From: Macrolepiota albuminosa
Lineage: Eukaryota; Basidiomycota; Agaricomycetes; Agaricales; Agaricaceae
Assembly (NCBI GenBank): GCA_027475525.1
Contig: JAMWFC010000060.1
Location: 1,302,001 to 1,366,000 of the forward strand
Direction: 5' to 3'
Length of the DNA: 64,000 nt
This document shows positions 23,867 to 35,454 of the stretch, piece by piece (position 1 is the first letter of the stretch; the number at the start of each line of letters is the position of its first letter). The notes beneath the pieces were generated by a model. The model did no database searches, was not told the origin of the DNA, and saw only the letters and a list, made by a program, of their open reading frames with translations. Position numbers and translations under genes: made by a program.

Positions 23867-26800
23867 AGCTCAGTCCTCTTTCCACAACTCTCAAAGCATT
23901 ATTGTAAACTAAATTGAATTTTTCAGATTTTATTCAGCATTTATAAATCTTTAAACTAAAAATCAGTATGTTAGTAGCATTTGAATTTTTCCTGATTTTC
24001 TGGTGATTTTCCTGGAATTATTTGAGCATTTTCCACTAACATCTCCTGAAAAACAGAGCAATTGAATTTTTCTTGAAATTTTCAGATTTCTTTAAGCATT
24101 TATAAACCTCAAAAAATTCACAATCAGTGTATCAGTAGCCTTTGAATTTTTTCTGATTTTTCAGTGATTTCCTTTGAAATTTCAAGCATTTTATACACAC
24201 ATCTACCAAAAAACAAACGAAAAAGGCAATTCTTTGTCAGCCTTAGTCAGAACTGACTAATCAATCAATTCCCAGGCGTCGTCCCATTCTATATAGATTC
24301 TAAACCCGAAATACCTCACCATGTGCTCAGCTTCATCAACAATGTAGGTGTTAAAAGCCCGAAAGATTGGTGACTTATAGATGGAAAGCCTGAAGTGCAC
24401 CTGGAAAATCCCAATATCTGCATGGTGCTATGGGACTTCTTTCAATTGGTCAACTGAGTGCTGCAGTGCATGAAGTATTGTGGTGAGACATTTTCAGGGC
24501 ACAAGCTGGTTCTTTGCGTGCCACAATTTAAAATTTTAGGGCACATTTGCACACCAAAGAGCAGGATTTCTGAGGAAAGCTGATTAGCGCTTCTGGAGAA
24601 GTGTGGAGTCTGTCATAACCTCTTGGAAGTTCATGCGTTTCTGGGCACAGTGGGCGTCCTTCACATGTTCATTCACCATTTTTCACATTGAGCGCATGCT
24701 CTTAATCGCTTAACTTGTTCTGGGGTCTCCTTTGAATTTGGACCTGATCAAATTAATGCCCAAAAGGATTTAGTAAAGGCACTACAGGAAGCAAAGCCAT
24801 TGGTTCCCATTGACTATACTACTCCCAATCCAGTTATACTTGCCGTTGACACCTTATACATTGTGGTCAGCTTCTTTTTATGTCAGTGTGATGGCACAAA
24901 TTGAAAAATCAGATGCTACAATTGCTTTGGATTGATAACCCTTAATGACAGAGAATCACGCTATAGTCAGCCCAAGCTGGAGTTATATGGCTTGTTTCAA
25001 TTGTTTCAGGCACTACGGATGTATCTCCTTGGGGTTCAAAATCTGATTGTTGAAGTCAATGCATGCTACATTAAAGGGATGCTCCAGAATCTGGATATTC
25101 AACCTTTGGCCAGTATGAATTGCTGGGTAGTAGCGATACTAATGTTTCACTTTGAGCTCATTCACATCAAAAGTGCGTTTCACAGAACTGATAGACTATC
25201 TAGATGACTGAGACAGCCAGAAGATGAGGCACTAGACAAAAGCAACAATGACATATTTGATGACTTGATTGACTGGCTGCATGGTTTTATACATATCATT
25301 CAATTATCTATTTCAGCCCTTTGCAAAGATTGACCAGTCTTGACCTGGCTACACCCTATCCTCCCATATCAACCTAAAGAGTATAAGGCATCATCGACTT
25401 TTTACATGGCCAGTATCTATAATGTCGCTAAGCCATCTAAGGATCTAAAGATAGTTGAGGAACCCAGACCCTTACGGGAAGACAGTCACAACCTACCATA
25501 TTTGGTGGTATCTTGCAGCACCAAAGCTAGGTCAGAAGACCAATGAGTTGACCAGGTTAGGAAGTGGCTACAGGATTTGCACCAACCATCAGACCTTACA
25601 GACACGGAATATGCCACATTCATTTGATACGCAACTACTTTCTTTATAGTTGAAAATCAACTTTGGCGACAAAATAGGGCTGGCACTCACAAATTCATAA
25701 TCAAACCTGATAGTAGAATCAGAATTCTATGTGCTATGCATGATGACTTGGAACACCAGGGACTCTACGTGACAAGGGCAAACCTATTGGAACGTTTCTG
25801 GTGGCCTCAAGTTAGTGCTGATATTGCATGGTATATTCACACTTGTCATCTTTGCCAAATCCAGCAGATGCACCAAGTTCTTATTCCTCCAACAGTGGTG
25901 ACTCCAGCACCATTGTTTGGAAAAATCTATATCGACACTATGCACATGCCCAAGTCAGGATGCTACAAGTACATCATCCAAGGAAGATGTTCCTTGGTAC
26001 ATTGGCCGGAGTTCTGTATGCTCCAGCAAGAAAATACAGATGCTATAGCTAAGTGGCTCTTCAAAGATGTTATTTGCAGATGGGGAGCCCTTCATGAGAT
26101 TGTTACAGACAATGGAGCACCTATAGCCAAGGTGCTTACCTATCTTGCAAAGAAATACAATATATAGCACATTTGAGTCTCAGAATACAACAAATGCGTT
26201 AATGGTATTGTGGAAAGGCCGCATTTTGACATTTGACAGGCGCTATTCAAGGCAGTAGATGGTGACAAAAGTCGCTGGAGTGAAGCAACTTATTTGGTCT
26301 TTTGGTCTGAGCAGGTTACCATATGAAAAAGGATGGGCTGTTCTCCTTACTGCACTGTGACTGGCACCCATCCCCTGCTCCCAGCAGATGTTGTGGAAGC
26401 AACGTACTTACAATCCCTGCCTAACTCAATACTGTCTTCTACTGATCTGATTGCTAGACGTGCTATAGACCTACAATAATGCATGGAGGATCTTGAGCAC
26501 TTACACATGGTGGTATTGCAAGCTAGATAATAGGCTGCACTATGATTTGAAAGTGAGCATAGCACCACAATCCAAGATTACAACTTTGCAGCTGGTGCCC
26601 TAGTACTAATGTGCAACTTGAAGATCAAAGTGACCCATAACAAAAAGATGTGACCTTGGTACCTGGGACCCCTCATAGTAGTTTCCCACAATAGGGGAGG
26701 TGCCTATGTACTCTGCAAGTTGGACAGCTCAGTTTTGCATCGACCAGTAACGGCATTCCGACTCATTCCCTACTTAGCATGGGAACACATTTCATTACCT

Positions 26801-27089
26801 TTATCAGTGCTGGACATTGACATGGCCAAACTTCAAGAGCTTGAAGAGACTAAGTTAGTGGACAACAACAAGACCACTCCAGATGAAGAGGAGGAGCAGT
26901 AACTACATATGAAAAAATGAGGCGCTAGCCATTAGCGCCCCCTTGATCAGACTTAGGCAATGCAACAACTATAAAAGAGTAAATAAATGAGTTATACTAA
27001 TACAGGAGGGACTATCAAATCAACTTTGGCTACAAAAACTATGATATCAAAGAGGACCTATGGCGAGGACCCTTGACTTGTTTCTTGTG

Positions 27090-30000
27090 TCACCTATAGG
27101 CAGGAGGAGCGCCAGAAGGGGGATGCACCACAGTGCTAGACAGCATGGGAGGAGCATCTGAAGGGGGTGGCACAGGAGTGCTAGGAGGCGTGGGAGGAGT
27201 GCCTGGAGGTGGAGCATGGAAACCACCTGGCAGAGCGGTGGAAGGAGCAGGGGATGAGTACCACCTGTCCTTGTCTGGGTGGGACTCTAAAGACGTAAAG
27301 GGAAAGACCATGTGTGCAAGCACAGCTCTATGAGTGCCGAGGTTAACAAGAGTTGGCAGGGGGAGCCATGAGAGGCTCTAAGAAGCAGCAAGGAATTAGC
27401 AATCTAAGGTCAGGAGAAAAGAGATAGGAACTAACCAAACTCCCAGTCTCATGGAGAAGGCTGTGTAGACTCAAAGCGTTATCTGTAACAGGCACCTACA
27501 AAACGCATGAGCATTACTCAACACACATGCTAATGGGGGGTGTATGGTGACTCAGGAAGGGTCCAGATCGATCATCCACTCCTTGGATGCAGCTAGCAGG
27601 ATACGGTACCTGTGCACCAGGGTCATGATGTTGCTGTTTTTGTGCAGAAAGCTGCCAGAAGACATTAACGCAAGAAACTGCTCTAGATGATTTAGGATCA
27701 CAGGACAGTAAACACGTACGTGCTCATCAAGAAGGAGGGAAGGTTCTAGCATGATGTAATATTGACCAGGTTAACAGCACCAGAACCCATGAAATACCTC
27801 AAGCTACTTGCAGGGTCACAGATATTTGGGAATTCTTACATGTGCAAAACAATCATGGGGGGGGGGCAACAACAGCAATGCAATTCATAAAACTATGACA
27901 AAAGAAATCAAGTATCTAAAAATCTGTCAGTCCGGTGGCACCACAGAAAAGAAGGAGTCGACTTACATAAACAACATGGGAAATGGACATGCATCAAGGA
28001 CCAGGCAAAAGGAGATGCCAGGGAGGCCTCCATCCTTTGGCAGGACCACAAAAAAGCTGACCACCAGTAGACGAGTGGGGCGCCTAGCAAGGTGACACGT
28101 TCAAAGGAAGAAAACAAGGTAATAAGATAATGAACCAGATAGTGGCTCTCCTCCAGCAGCAACTCCAGACGCTCTTTTGTCTTCTTGGTCGAGATTTGCT
28201 TTATTTGGCAACTATTAGAAGAGAAGGAGGACAAAAAAGGCAAAAGCGCACCTGAAAAATCTGACTCCAGTTCTTCTCCATACCAAAATGGGTCAAAGGC
28301 AGGTTGTCGTTCCAAATCTCACAAGCCACACGTAGTAGCTGACAGCAACAACCTAACTCAATGACTTCGTCAGTCAGTCCAGGCACACCAACAGCCAGAT
28401 AGTGGTGGAAAAAGGAGGTTGCGCATTCCAAGAAAGTGGGAGGATCAATCATGACATGAGCATGATCACAGTGGGGAGACCACACGATGCTGGTTGGGCT
28501 TTCCATCATGAAGACTGATGAGATTCAGTTGAGGCATGGGCAATTTATAGAACTCGGGCAGCATTGATGACTTGGGCAGTGTTTCAACTAGCAACAGCGT
28601 GGGAGGGCACTTCTCAAGGGACTTGGACCCTGACACAGATGCAAACCAATAGGATGCATTTAACTCATTTTTAGATCGCACAAAGAGGAAGTTAACCTTC
28701 AAGATCTGGCACTTATACCCACCATCACCAAAACCCACAAGCGATCAGTGGCACTCTATTTCTTATACATTAAACTTCTTGCATCAATTGACTTATTTTT
28801 CTACAGACAATACCTATTTCTTCCTAGGCTGGTGCAATATTGGCTATTGGGTTGCGCTGGCAATAGGGGTTTTCTATGCTATGATGATTTACTGAGTGTT
28901 TCCCCTTTTTCTTATTTTGTATTTGATTACTTACAAACTGACAATTCCGGAACAAAGAGGGAAGCGTTTATTTTAGTACCAACAAGCTACGTATCAAAAT
29001 TTACTAAGTCCACAAAGTTCAAAGCGCTACAGGCCGGCAACTACGCATCAGACTTGAAGGGAGCAGGATCGCCCAAAGGAAGCAAGTCCCCATCCTGAAT
29101 GGTGTTACTTGCTTGCCACTTGAGCGCATCAGTGATATCGTCATGAAGCTCAAGCAGGAGAAGCTCACAGCATGCTAAAGTAGAGACATGAGGACATAGG
29201 ATGGTGAGTTTGCTACCAATGATGTCAGTCATGTCCTTGATATAGTGAAGTTGTTGGCAAAGATTGGCAGCAGGATGGAGGGGAGTGATGGGATAAGAGA
29301 ACTCATCCCTGGGCCAAGGGTAGGCGTGCTGGAAATGTGCATAGCGGGAGGAGGAGTCCAGAAGGGATTGAACTTAGCAGAGGTCAGAAAGGGGGAGAAC
29401 AAACTAATGAATGCAGACTTACTCAAATGGTTATGGGAGCATGAGAAGTCCATTCATGGCACTCATCGCCTGGGGACATGGCCCTAGCCAAGAAAAGGGG
29501 AATGCCATCGGCAATGGCACTTGCCCTGGGCCACTAAGGTCTTTTCAGACTCAGGCACAGTGGAAGACTTGCAAGTACTGGTGAAAGAGGAGAGGCTGCA
29601 AGGAGGAGTAAGGGATGGAGTAATAGGAAGGATGACGGGGGAGGCACTAGCCATAGTAGGCTCAAGGGCAGGGGTAGCACTGGCGACAAACATGACAACA
29701 TTTTTGGCAGGAGGGATATCCATGGCGACTGGAAACGAAGGAGTAGGGGACCTGGTGATAAAAGGATTAGCATAAAAAAAAGAAAAACACAAGGACCATG
29801 CACCGGTTACTGCTAGGGCTGCTCTGATAAGGGTTAGCAGCAATAGGGGGATTAAAGCAAAGCAGAAGAGCACATACTACCAACAGTGCATCGGTATCGA
29901 CTAAAGGCCCAGCCTCATCATCATCCTCATCCTCAGTGTCCCTCTCAGTACCCTCCCCTTCATTAGTAGATAACTCAGTGGTAGACAAGACTATGGAAGT

Positions 30001-30100
30001 AGCAGGTGCTAGCTCATGGTGCTTACCAGGACTCTTGCTAGGAGAGGCGACAAAGGGCTTATGCTTCAGTAGGCGCTGCTATTCAACAACACACTTCAAT
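27090..30100 (-). pseudogene. Antisense extra ORF of family B/D (aORF-B), copy 2
   Basis: Minus-strand coding remains between the end of integrase (26,902) and LTR B sequence (about 30,130). From 30,080 downward: KPFVASPSKSPGKHHELAPA, an acidic stretch (EGTERDTEDEDDDEA), then a Ser/Pro-rich part to 29,484. Further segments lie near 29.4-29.05 kb, and the conserved block SPHCDH / TFLECATSFFHHYLAVGVPGL / VACEIWNDNLPLTHFGMEKNWSQI at 28,509-28,260. An intron-like GTGCGC...TAATAG follows, then a segment ending in a Pro-rich tail (GTPPTPPSTPVPPPSDAPP) at about 27,100. Same order as the 14.4-18.1 kb copy. No known domain; degenerate. Its repeated placement downstream of pol, antisense, suggests a cargo or accessory gene of this retroelement group. 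Confidence 0.55.
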
Positions 30101-30129
30101 CAGAAGTCTAAAGGGATTAATGACAATGG

Positions 30130-31078
30130 CACAGGATATACTTAAAACTCAACATCTGGACCTGTCAGAATCTAATACAATGAGTAGTGCTAATATTAGC
30201 ACTCACGGTGTCTGTCAAAAGCAATCTCATCCTTTTATTATCACCTTCTAGGTGCTAACACTTAGTGCCTCTTAGCAACCTTTTCCCACACCTCTTAGCG
30301 CCCTCTTTAGTGACTTTCCCATGCTCTTAGTGCTTTTCCTTAGTGACTCTTAGCATCCTGTAGCCACATTTTGGAGCCTTATGCAAGTGCCTCCAATCAC
30401 CTACTTTTCTTGCCACCAACCTCTTGCCTACCATGTGTTCTCTGGGACCTGTCTGGGACTCTCTCACACACTTAGCATGCCCAAAGCTATATTGGCTAAG
30501 TAGCTGTACTAGTGATAGTCCATGCAGCACCCAGCTTGATTTGGGCGTCATTAACGCTAGATTCGTTTCAGCATTAGCAATATCTACGGTGCCACTATGG
30601 GCACATTGTGTTACAACATTTTTCTTTTACTTAACAAACAGCATCCACTTTATTGCTTACTGCTTTGCCAGGTAGCATCAGAAGTGCTAAACTCTAGCAC
30701 ATTGATTCAGTTATCTTACTTGAGCATACTAGGACCTCTGCCCTGACTCTTGCACCCTTATGCCAAGTGCTGGAGACAATGTCTTGAGATGTAGCGAATA
30801 GCATGCCCAACCACAGTTGGCATCATCAACAGCCCAGGCTATAGTCAGAAAAACTTAGACAGATGCCGTAAGTCAATAGTGCTAATGCCAGCACTACTTA
30901 TTTCCTCAATTTCCCATAAGTCTGAGTGTCAAGCTTTTACACTTTCTGCTAGTGTTGTCCTGGCAGGTGTCAGCACCTAATGATATCCTTTTTGGGTGCT
31001 TAGTCAGGCATAGGTTGAGATTTACCTCCTGTAGCTGCACCAATAGTGTCTCCTCATAGCGTCTAGATTCCTAGATGG
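30130..31078. mobile_element. Composite of LTR B pieces, D-type leader and gag tail
   Basis: 30,130-30,205 reads as LTR B (+). 30,210-30,560 is the D-type leader (CTTAGCG-type repeats, CCTACCATGTGTTCTCTGGG). 30,560-30,830 is LTR B again, and 30,830-30,990 is reverse LTR B. It then joins, at GGTGCTTAGTCAGG, the gag fragment on the minus strand. Several recombination joints; no intact gene. Confidence 0.5.
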
Positions 31079-32160
31079 TCATGTGGGTGTCAGCTGGTAG
31101 GGTATATGTGGTGTTTTGGGTGCCTGTTCCTTCGTCATAGACCAGTCAGAGGCCAGTAGCTTAGCTTTTTTGTAGCCCTGTAATGCCCCTTGATGCGCTG
31201 AGCAGAAGCCCATCAGCGCTGTCAGTTGGTAGCCTCCTGTAGGTTTGTCTGGCACTCTGTAATTTTGATTGTTTGGCAGTGCATAGTTACCAGGTAGTTC
31301 TGAGTAGGGATGGAGGGGTGGTTCAGTAGCCATTGTCTTGTCTGCTGCAAGGATGTTGTTTTTGGCACTAGGCGCTGGAGATTTACTAGCATCAGCTGGC
31401 ATGCTAGTGGGCTTATAATTTTTCAATGGCTGCTTTCCCTTCCTAATCTCCATGCCATTGAATACCTGATTCTTTAGCAACTTTAATTCTCACTCCAACG
31501 TTTTGATGTGTTCTTCCCATATAAAGGCTGGTCATTTGTTAACCACATTCAACTGCAGTATCTCATGAATAAGTGCTTGCTGAGGAGTCATCTCTGCTTT
31601 CACTGACATTGTACTCACTAAGCTATCAGTTGCTAAGTTGCCTGGATTCCATCTATGCCATTTGTTAATACATCCTTAGAAGGTCTTTTGATCCACATAA
31701 GTCAGAATGTTAGCACCTGAAAGTAAGACTATTTTCCCATCAGCACCACATCTAACTCTTTCTTGGCATATATATTGTTTCAGGGCATTGTAGCAACCTC
31801 ACATCATCATATGTTCTGGTTTATCACAGAAGTGATATAATCCAGAAGCCATATCAGTCTTTGGCACCATAAAACTCATAGCTATCAGTGTTTCCAATTT
31901 GCTCATGGTGTTGGCTACTGCCATATGGACTGCCTATTCCAGATCCTCCTTCTTAATAAATCTGCTAGGTGCACTAGGGGTTGGTGAGCCTTGTACTGGT
32001 GTTGTTCCTGCATTATCCATGGCTGGTTGCTGGAGTGAGATCCCAGTGTCCATCCCCTTGAATACTCAAGTACCTGCCTCAAAGATATCTTTGATGTCAT
32101 AGGGGTCCTCTGGGTGATGCTGGGGTTTTAGAATCTCCAAGTGATGTGCAATTTGTGTTC
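31079..32160 (-). pseudogene. Gag fragment of family B, reverse
   Basis: Minus-strand reading from 32,160: LPTPSTPSRFIKKEDLE, HFCDKPEHMMM (decayed knuckle), VLSGANILTYVDQKTF, EMTPQQALIHEILQLNVVNK. The longest open part is 31,480-31,079 (LKNQVFNGMEIRKGKQPLKNYKP ... PPLHPYSELPGNYALPNN). Same protein as at 12.7-13.5 kb and 20.1-20.5 kb. Ends at the LTR B junction shared by several copies. Confidence 0.7.
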
Positions 32161-32274
32161 CGAGATCTAGAATAGATCGAGGTTTTTCTGTGCAGCAGAC
32201 TATGTGTGGGAAAAATGTCTTCGATTTTTGCCATCATGTGACTGTGTTTGTTCTCGTTGCCATTACTTCCTTCC

Positions 32275-32374
32275 NNNNNNNNNNNNNNNNNNNNNNNNNN
32301 NNNNNNNNNNNNNNNNNNNNNNNNNNNNNNNNNNNNNNNNNNNNNNNNNNNNNNNNNNNNNNNNNNNNNNNNNN
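32275..32374. other. Assembly gap, 100 N
   Basis: Exactly 100 N, the usual size for a gap of unknown length. Sequence character changes across it: CpG-poor retroelement to the left, CpG-rich unique sequence to the right. Confidence 1.
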
Positions 32375-32526
32375 AGTCGGTACTTCGATGTATTGACGCG
32401 GGTGAACGTTGCCGATCTAGTGTTCTGGTGAGTTTTTCTGGACATTTTAGCATTTATACGCAGTTTTATGACGTCGAATTTATATATTACCGTCAGCGCT
32501 TATGCTCATAGAGACCGTAACGCGCG

Positions 32527-32680
32527 ACATCTCACGATAAAGGGATTCGACCGAGAAAGTCGTCTCGTTGCGGCTTTTCACTTATACCCGAGCGACGATG
32601 AGCACATCTCACGATAAAGGGATTCGACCGAGAAAGTTGTCTCGTTGCGGCTTTTCACTTATACCCGAGCGACGATGAGC
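32527..32680. repeat. 77-bp tandem duplication no. 4
   Basis: 32,527-32,603 repeated at 32,604-32,680 with one difference (C at 32,561, T at 32,638, at a CpG). Confidence 0.95.
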
Positions 32681-32697
32681 ACCACTTAGATGAAGCA

Positions 32698-32851
32698 TAC
32701 ACTTATTCGTATGCCGGTGCATCGTACAGCTGGACGGCTCGGGCCATAACAGTAACGCACATCGTTCTGACTAGTACACTTATTCGTATGCCGGTGCATC
32801 GTACAGCTGGACGGCTCGGGCCATAACAGTAACGCACATCGTTCTGACTAG
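32698..32851. repeat. 77-bp tandem duplication no. 5
   Basis: 32,698-32,774 repeated exactly at 32,775-32,851. Confidence 0.95.
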
Positions 32852-33185
32852 TGTAACTCGTCATCACGTTTTCAACGCCTCTTCGAGAGAAATCGTGAGT
32901 ATTCAGTTGTCCGGTATTTCATCGTCTAATTTTATTAGTGCGGGCACATTACAGACCTCACATGAGCGGAACGTATAAATTCCGTCTGTATTTTTTCATG
33001 TAAGTCGGTTTAATTTTAACGCTTACTGGTCCTTATAAGTTCCACAGATAATTCATATGTTTTATTGTAGTATCAGCGCAATGTATTTTAACATTTTATT
33101 CTAGTAAATACGAAGCGTATTCATCTATCGACGTACGTGTATATACATCATATTTAAAATTAGGAATATTTAAAATCACGTTAAA

Positions 33186-33395
33186 ATAAATAAATAAATA
33201 AAAGCATTAAATAAATAAATAAACAAATAAAAACGTAATAAATAAATAAATAAATAAAAGTAATAAATAAATAAATAAAAGCATTAAATAAATAAATAAA
33301 CAAATAAAAACATAATAAATAAATAAATAAATAAAAGTAATAAATAAATAAATAAATAATAAAATAAATAAATAATAAATATTATGTAAGCGTTT
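33186..33395. repeat. AAAT-rich microsatellite containing 77-bp tandem duplication no. 6
   Basis: Imperfect AAAT/AAT repeats. The landmark gcattaaataa recurs at 33,204 and 33,281 (distance 77) and the copies differ at one CpG (G at 33,235, A at 33,312). Borders of the duplication are blurred by the simple repeat. Confidence 0.85.
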
Positions 33396-33417
33396 GGTTG
33401 GACGGCCTGTTTACTTA

Positions 33418-33783
33418 TCACACGTGCAAGCGCCTTAAATAGGCAAGCAGGCTTTCTGATGGAGCATGTTTCTGGAACCAGCAATTACAACAAAAGTAGA
33501 ATGAAGTGGAATATTTTATATAACGTGACCTGCTAGATATACGGCAATCTCCGTGCAACTCCTGAGCAGTTTGGTTGTCAGCATCCGCTCTCATGGAGTC
33601 GCTCAAGCATGCGCTGCTGGCATTCAAAGTGCTAGGTATGTCTCCTCCCAACCGCATGACTATATGTTCTAAAAAATTTATATAGCCACACGAGTGGATC
33701 ACATACAGCCAAAACCAAATGTGGGTAAAGTCGGCAGATAGTTGAAGGGCTATACGTGTCTCTAGGACTACAATGCAAATCAA
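33418..33783 (-). CDS. Unidentified 121-codon open frame
   Basis: Open frame on the minus strand with protein-like composition (FTHIWFWLYVIHSCGYINF, then RADADNQTAQELHGDC). I do not recognise it, and no frame continues convincingly on either side except a possible 33,968-33,780 segment. It could be one exon of a broken gene or chance. No function proposed. Confidence 0.2.
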   Translation of the reverse strand: MICIVVLETRIALQLSADFTHIWFWLYVIHSCGYINFLEHIVMRLGGDIPSTLNASSACLSDSMRADADNQTAQELHGDCRISSRSRYIKYSTSFYFCCNCWFQKHAPSESLLAYLRRLHV

Positions 33784-34289
33784 CAGTGTGTCATTGAACC
33801 TGATTCAGGCGAAACCGGAAAGCTCTGTTTCGTTATTCTGCTATATATCAAGGCATCGACTTCATTGCTTCTATTTGTTGCCCCTCCAAAATCATTCCAC
33901 AAGTTGGCTTCTACTCGGTGTTGGCAACATATGACAATAAACCAATCTACACGCAGCCAAGGCTGCAAAAGACTGTCTGCTTTCCTTTACCAACAGATAG
34001 TCCCTCGCCAAACACTCTACACGTCTCAGGCAGTACCTTTGTTCGTCCGCGCATAAGCCTTGGGTATAGCCAGAACCGTTATCTTGATGCTGACTCTATG
34101 CCAGAGCTTGTATAGTTCGTTGCTTCGCATCATCCCAACCATACCGTCGGCATTCGTACTCTCACTGGTGAAGATTCGTCTTACAACATTGCATTATATT
34201 AGCTCCAGGCAGCAGCCGAATACGTGTCATAATGGCTGGTCAGTAGTGGATCGAACAATTTTATTATTATTATTACTAGTATTTTTTTT

Positions 34290-34545
34290 AGGACGTACAG
34301 CAAAGCCTCCATCCGCGTGTAGACGCTCCAAGGACGACGAAGGGGCACGCGTTTGTTTGAAGCTAACAAGAGAGACGCGGGCAGGTATTTGTAATAAATT
34401 GGTACGTCGGACTTATCGATTGTACTTCGAACTATTTTATTTCGATTTTAGGACGAGTAGCAAAGCCTCTAGCTGCGTGCGGACGCTCCAAAGACGACGT
34501 GGGGGTTAACGTTGGCTGTTTAAAGCCAGCAGGAGCCACGCTTAT
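34290..34545. repeat. Two diverged copies of an 85-bp unit
   Basis: GGACGTACAGCAAAGCCTCC... near 34,291 and GGACGAGTAGCAAAGCCTCT... near 34,451 are related over about 85 bp, including GACGCTCCAA(G/A)GACGACG. Each follows a T-rich run ending in TTTTAG/TTTTTTTAG. Not a 77-bp artefact: period about 160 and clearly diverged. Nature unknown. Confidence 0.5.
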
Positions 34546-34627
34546 GCGTATATGTTACTGTCACGCGTGTATTCGACGTGTCACGGTGTCCTGGACATTG
34601 CTCAACCTGAGCGCTGCTTTGAACGTC

Positions 34628-34781
34628 CATTCCCATCTTATAATGTCCATGATTTGCTTGTCGAGTTCCGAACAATCATCCTATGTGGTTTCCCGACCTA
34701 TCGACATTCCCATCTTATAATGTCCATGATTTGCTTGTCGAGTTCCGAACAATCATCCTATGTGGTTTCCCGACCTATCGA
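34628..34781. repeat. 77-bp tandem duplication no. 7
   Basis: 34,628-34,704 repeated exactly at 34,705-34,781. Confidence 0.95.
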
Positions 34782-35080
34782 CGGTGATTCGTCGTATAAA
34801 ATCGGAAAAAAGGAAAGCAGAAGGACCAGTGTGGTTCAGGGCATCAAGTACGTAGTTTTTGCCCGTTTTTTTTGGCTCTGTTAAACTCACAGATGACCAG
34901 ATACGTGCACGCGTATGTTATTCGAGCATTCAAGCGCATCAAAGGGGTTACATGGAGGGTCAAGGAACTAAATGGTAACAAGGAACAGGTGAGTTGCCAG
35001 TTTTTGACGTAATTCGTCTAATAACACCCCTTTACAGGCCACGAATACGAAGCCGCGTCGTACAGGGATGTACTTATTAT

Positions 35081-35234
35081 TGTACGGCGGTCGTGTTGAC
35101 GCCAACACGTTCTACGCATACAGGGACGTTGTTGACAACTGAATGTTTTTTTTTTTGTGTACGGCGGTCGTGTTGACGCCAACACGTTCTACGCATACAG
35201 GGACGTTGTTGACAACTGAATGTTTTTTTTTTTG
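35081..35234. repeat. 77-bp tandem duplication no. 8
   Basis: 35,081-35,157 repeated exactly at 35,158-35,234; both end in a T-run. Confidence 0.95.
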
Positions 35235-35299
35235 TTTTTTTTTTTGAAACATTTATGCCTTTTTTTGTTTTCTTTTTTTTTATGTTATGATTACGGATA

Positions 35300-35454
35300 C
35301 TGTTATATACGATTCAAACATTGAATATTATACAAACGTTGCCGGTATTTCTCCCTTCTGCGCTACCATGTCGCGCCTGTTATATACGATTCAAACATTG
35401 AATATTATACAAACGTTGCCGGTATTTCTCCCTTCTGCGCTACCATGTCGCGCC
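35300..35454. repeat. 77-bp tandem duplication no. 9
   Basis: 35,300-35,376 repeated at 35,377-35,453 (one more matching base follows). Confidence 0.95.

Larger units (their letters stand above)
22443..24297 (-). mobile_element. Helitron-like non-autonomous element, copy 2 (1855 bp, with expanded hairpin array)
   Basis: On the minus strand it runs from TCTATATAG (24,297) to GTAGCTCG (22,443), inserted between A and T. Deleting exactly this interval joins the RT frame as HDNIMFILNPKY, with no duplicated base. The 3' terminus has a long imperfect palindrome (22,444-22,482: gagctacg...cgtagctc enclosing cgtgcc-TTC-ggcacg). A perfect hairpin tttgggggc-TTC-gcccccaaa (22,484-22,504) and a third hairpin around ccctaacc/ggttaggg follow. 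Inside lies the 61-bp array. The left third (23,880-24,290) is A/T-rich with imperfect internal duplications. It encodes no protein, so it would need an autonomous Helitron in trans. CpG-rich in its GC part, unlike the surrounding retroelement, so probably younger. Confidence 0.85.
19930..26902 (+). pseudogene. Gag-Pol relic of Ty3/Gypsy element D, interrupted by a Helitron-like element
   Basis: Order of remains: zinc knuckle CHFCSEAGHTMTRGRC (CX2CX4HX6C); coiled Gag segment to 20.35 kb; retropepsin with intact DSGSQI and LLLGRPFD (20.94-21.2 kb); RT from 22.07 kb (SRWFCVLKKNGKLHIVHSL, LPMGWTNSVPIFHDN). RT is interrupted at 22,443-24,297 and continues as FILNPKY. The YIDD box has become FINN (about 24.33 kb). 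RNase H follows (RESRYSQPKLELYGL, 24.93 kb), then the integrase zinc finger (HTCHLCQ), D in IDTMHMP, D in VTDNG and E in GIVERP, and a GPLIV block, stopping at 26,902. Many TGA/TAG stops and shifts. No chromodomain seen. Dead copy; closely similar to B1 in Gag/PR. Confidence 0.85.

Noticed and set aside
27133..27333. Glycine-rich plus-strand frame
   Set aside because: The minus strand reads a Pro-rich tail at the end of aORF-B, supported by order and position; the plus frame is its shadow.
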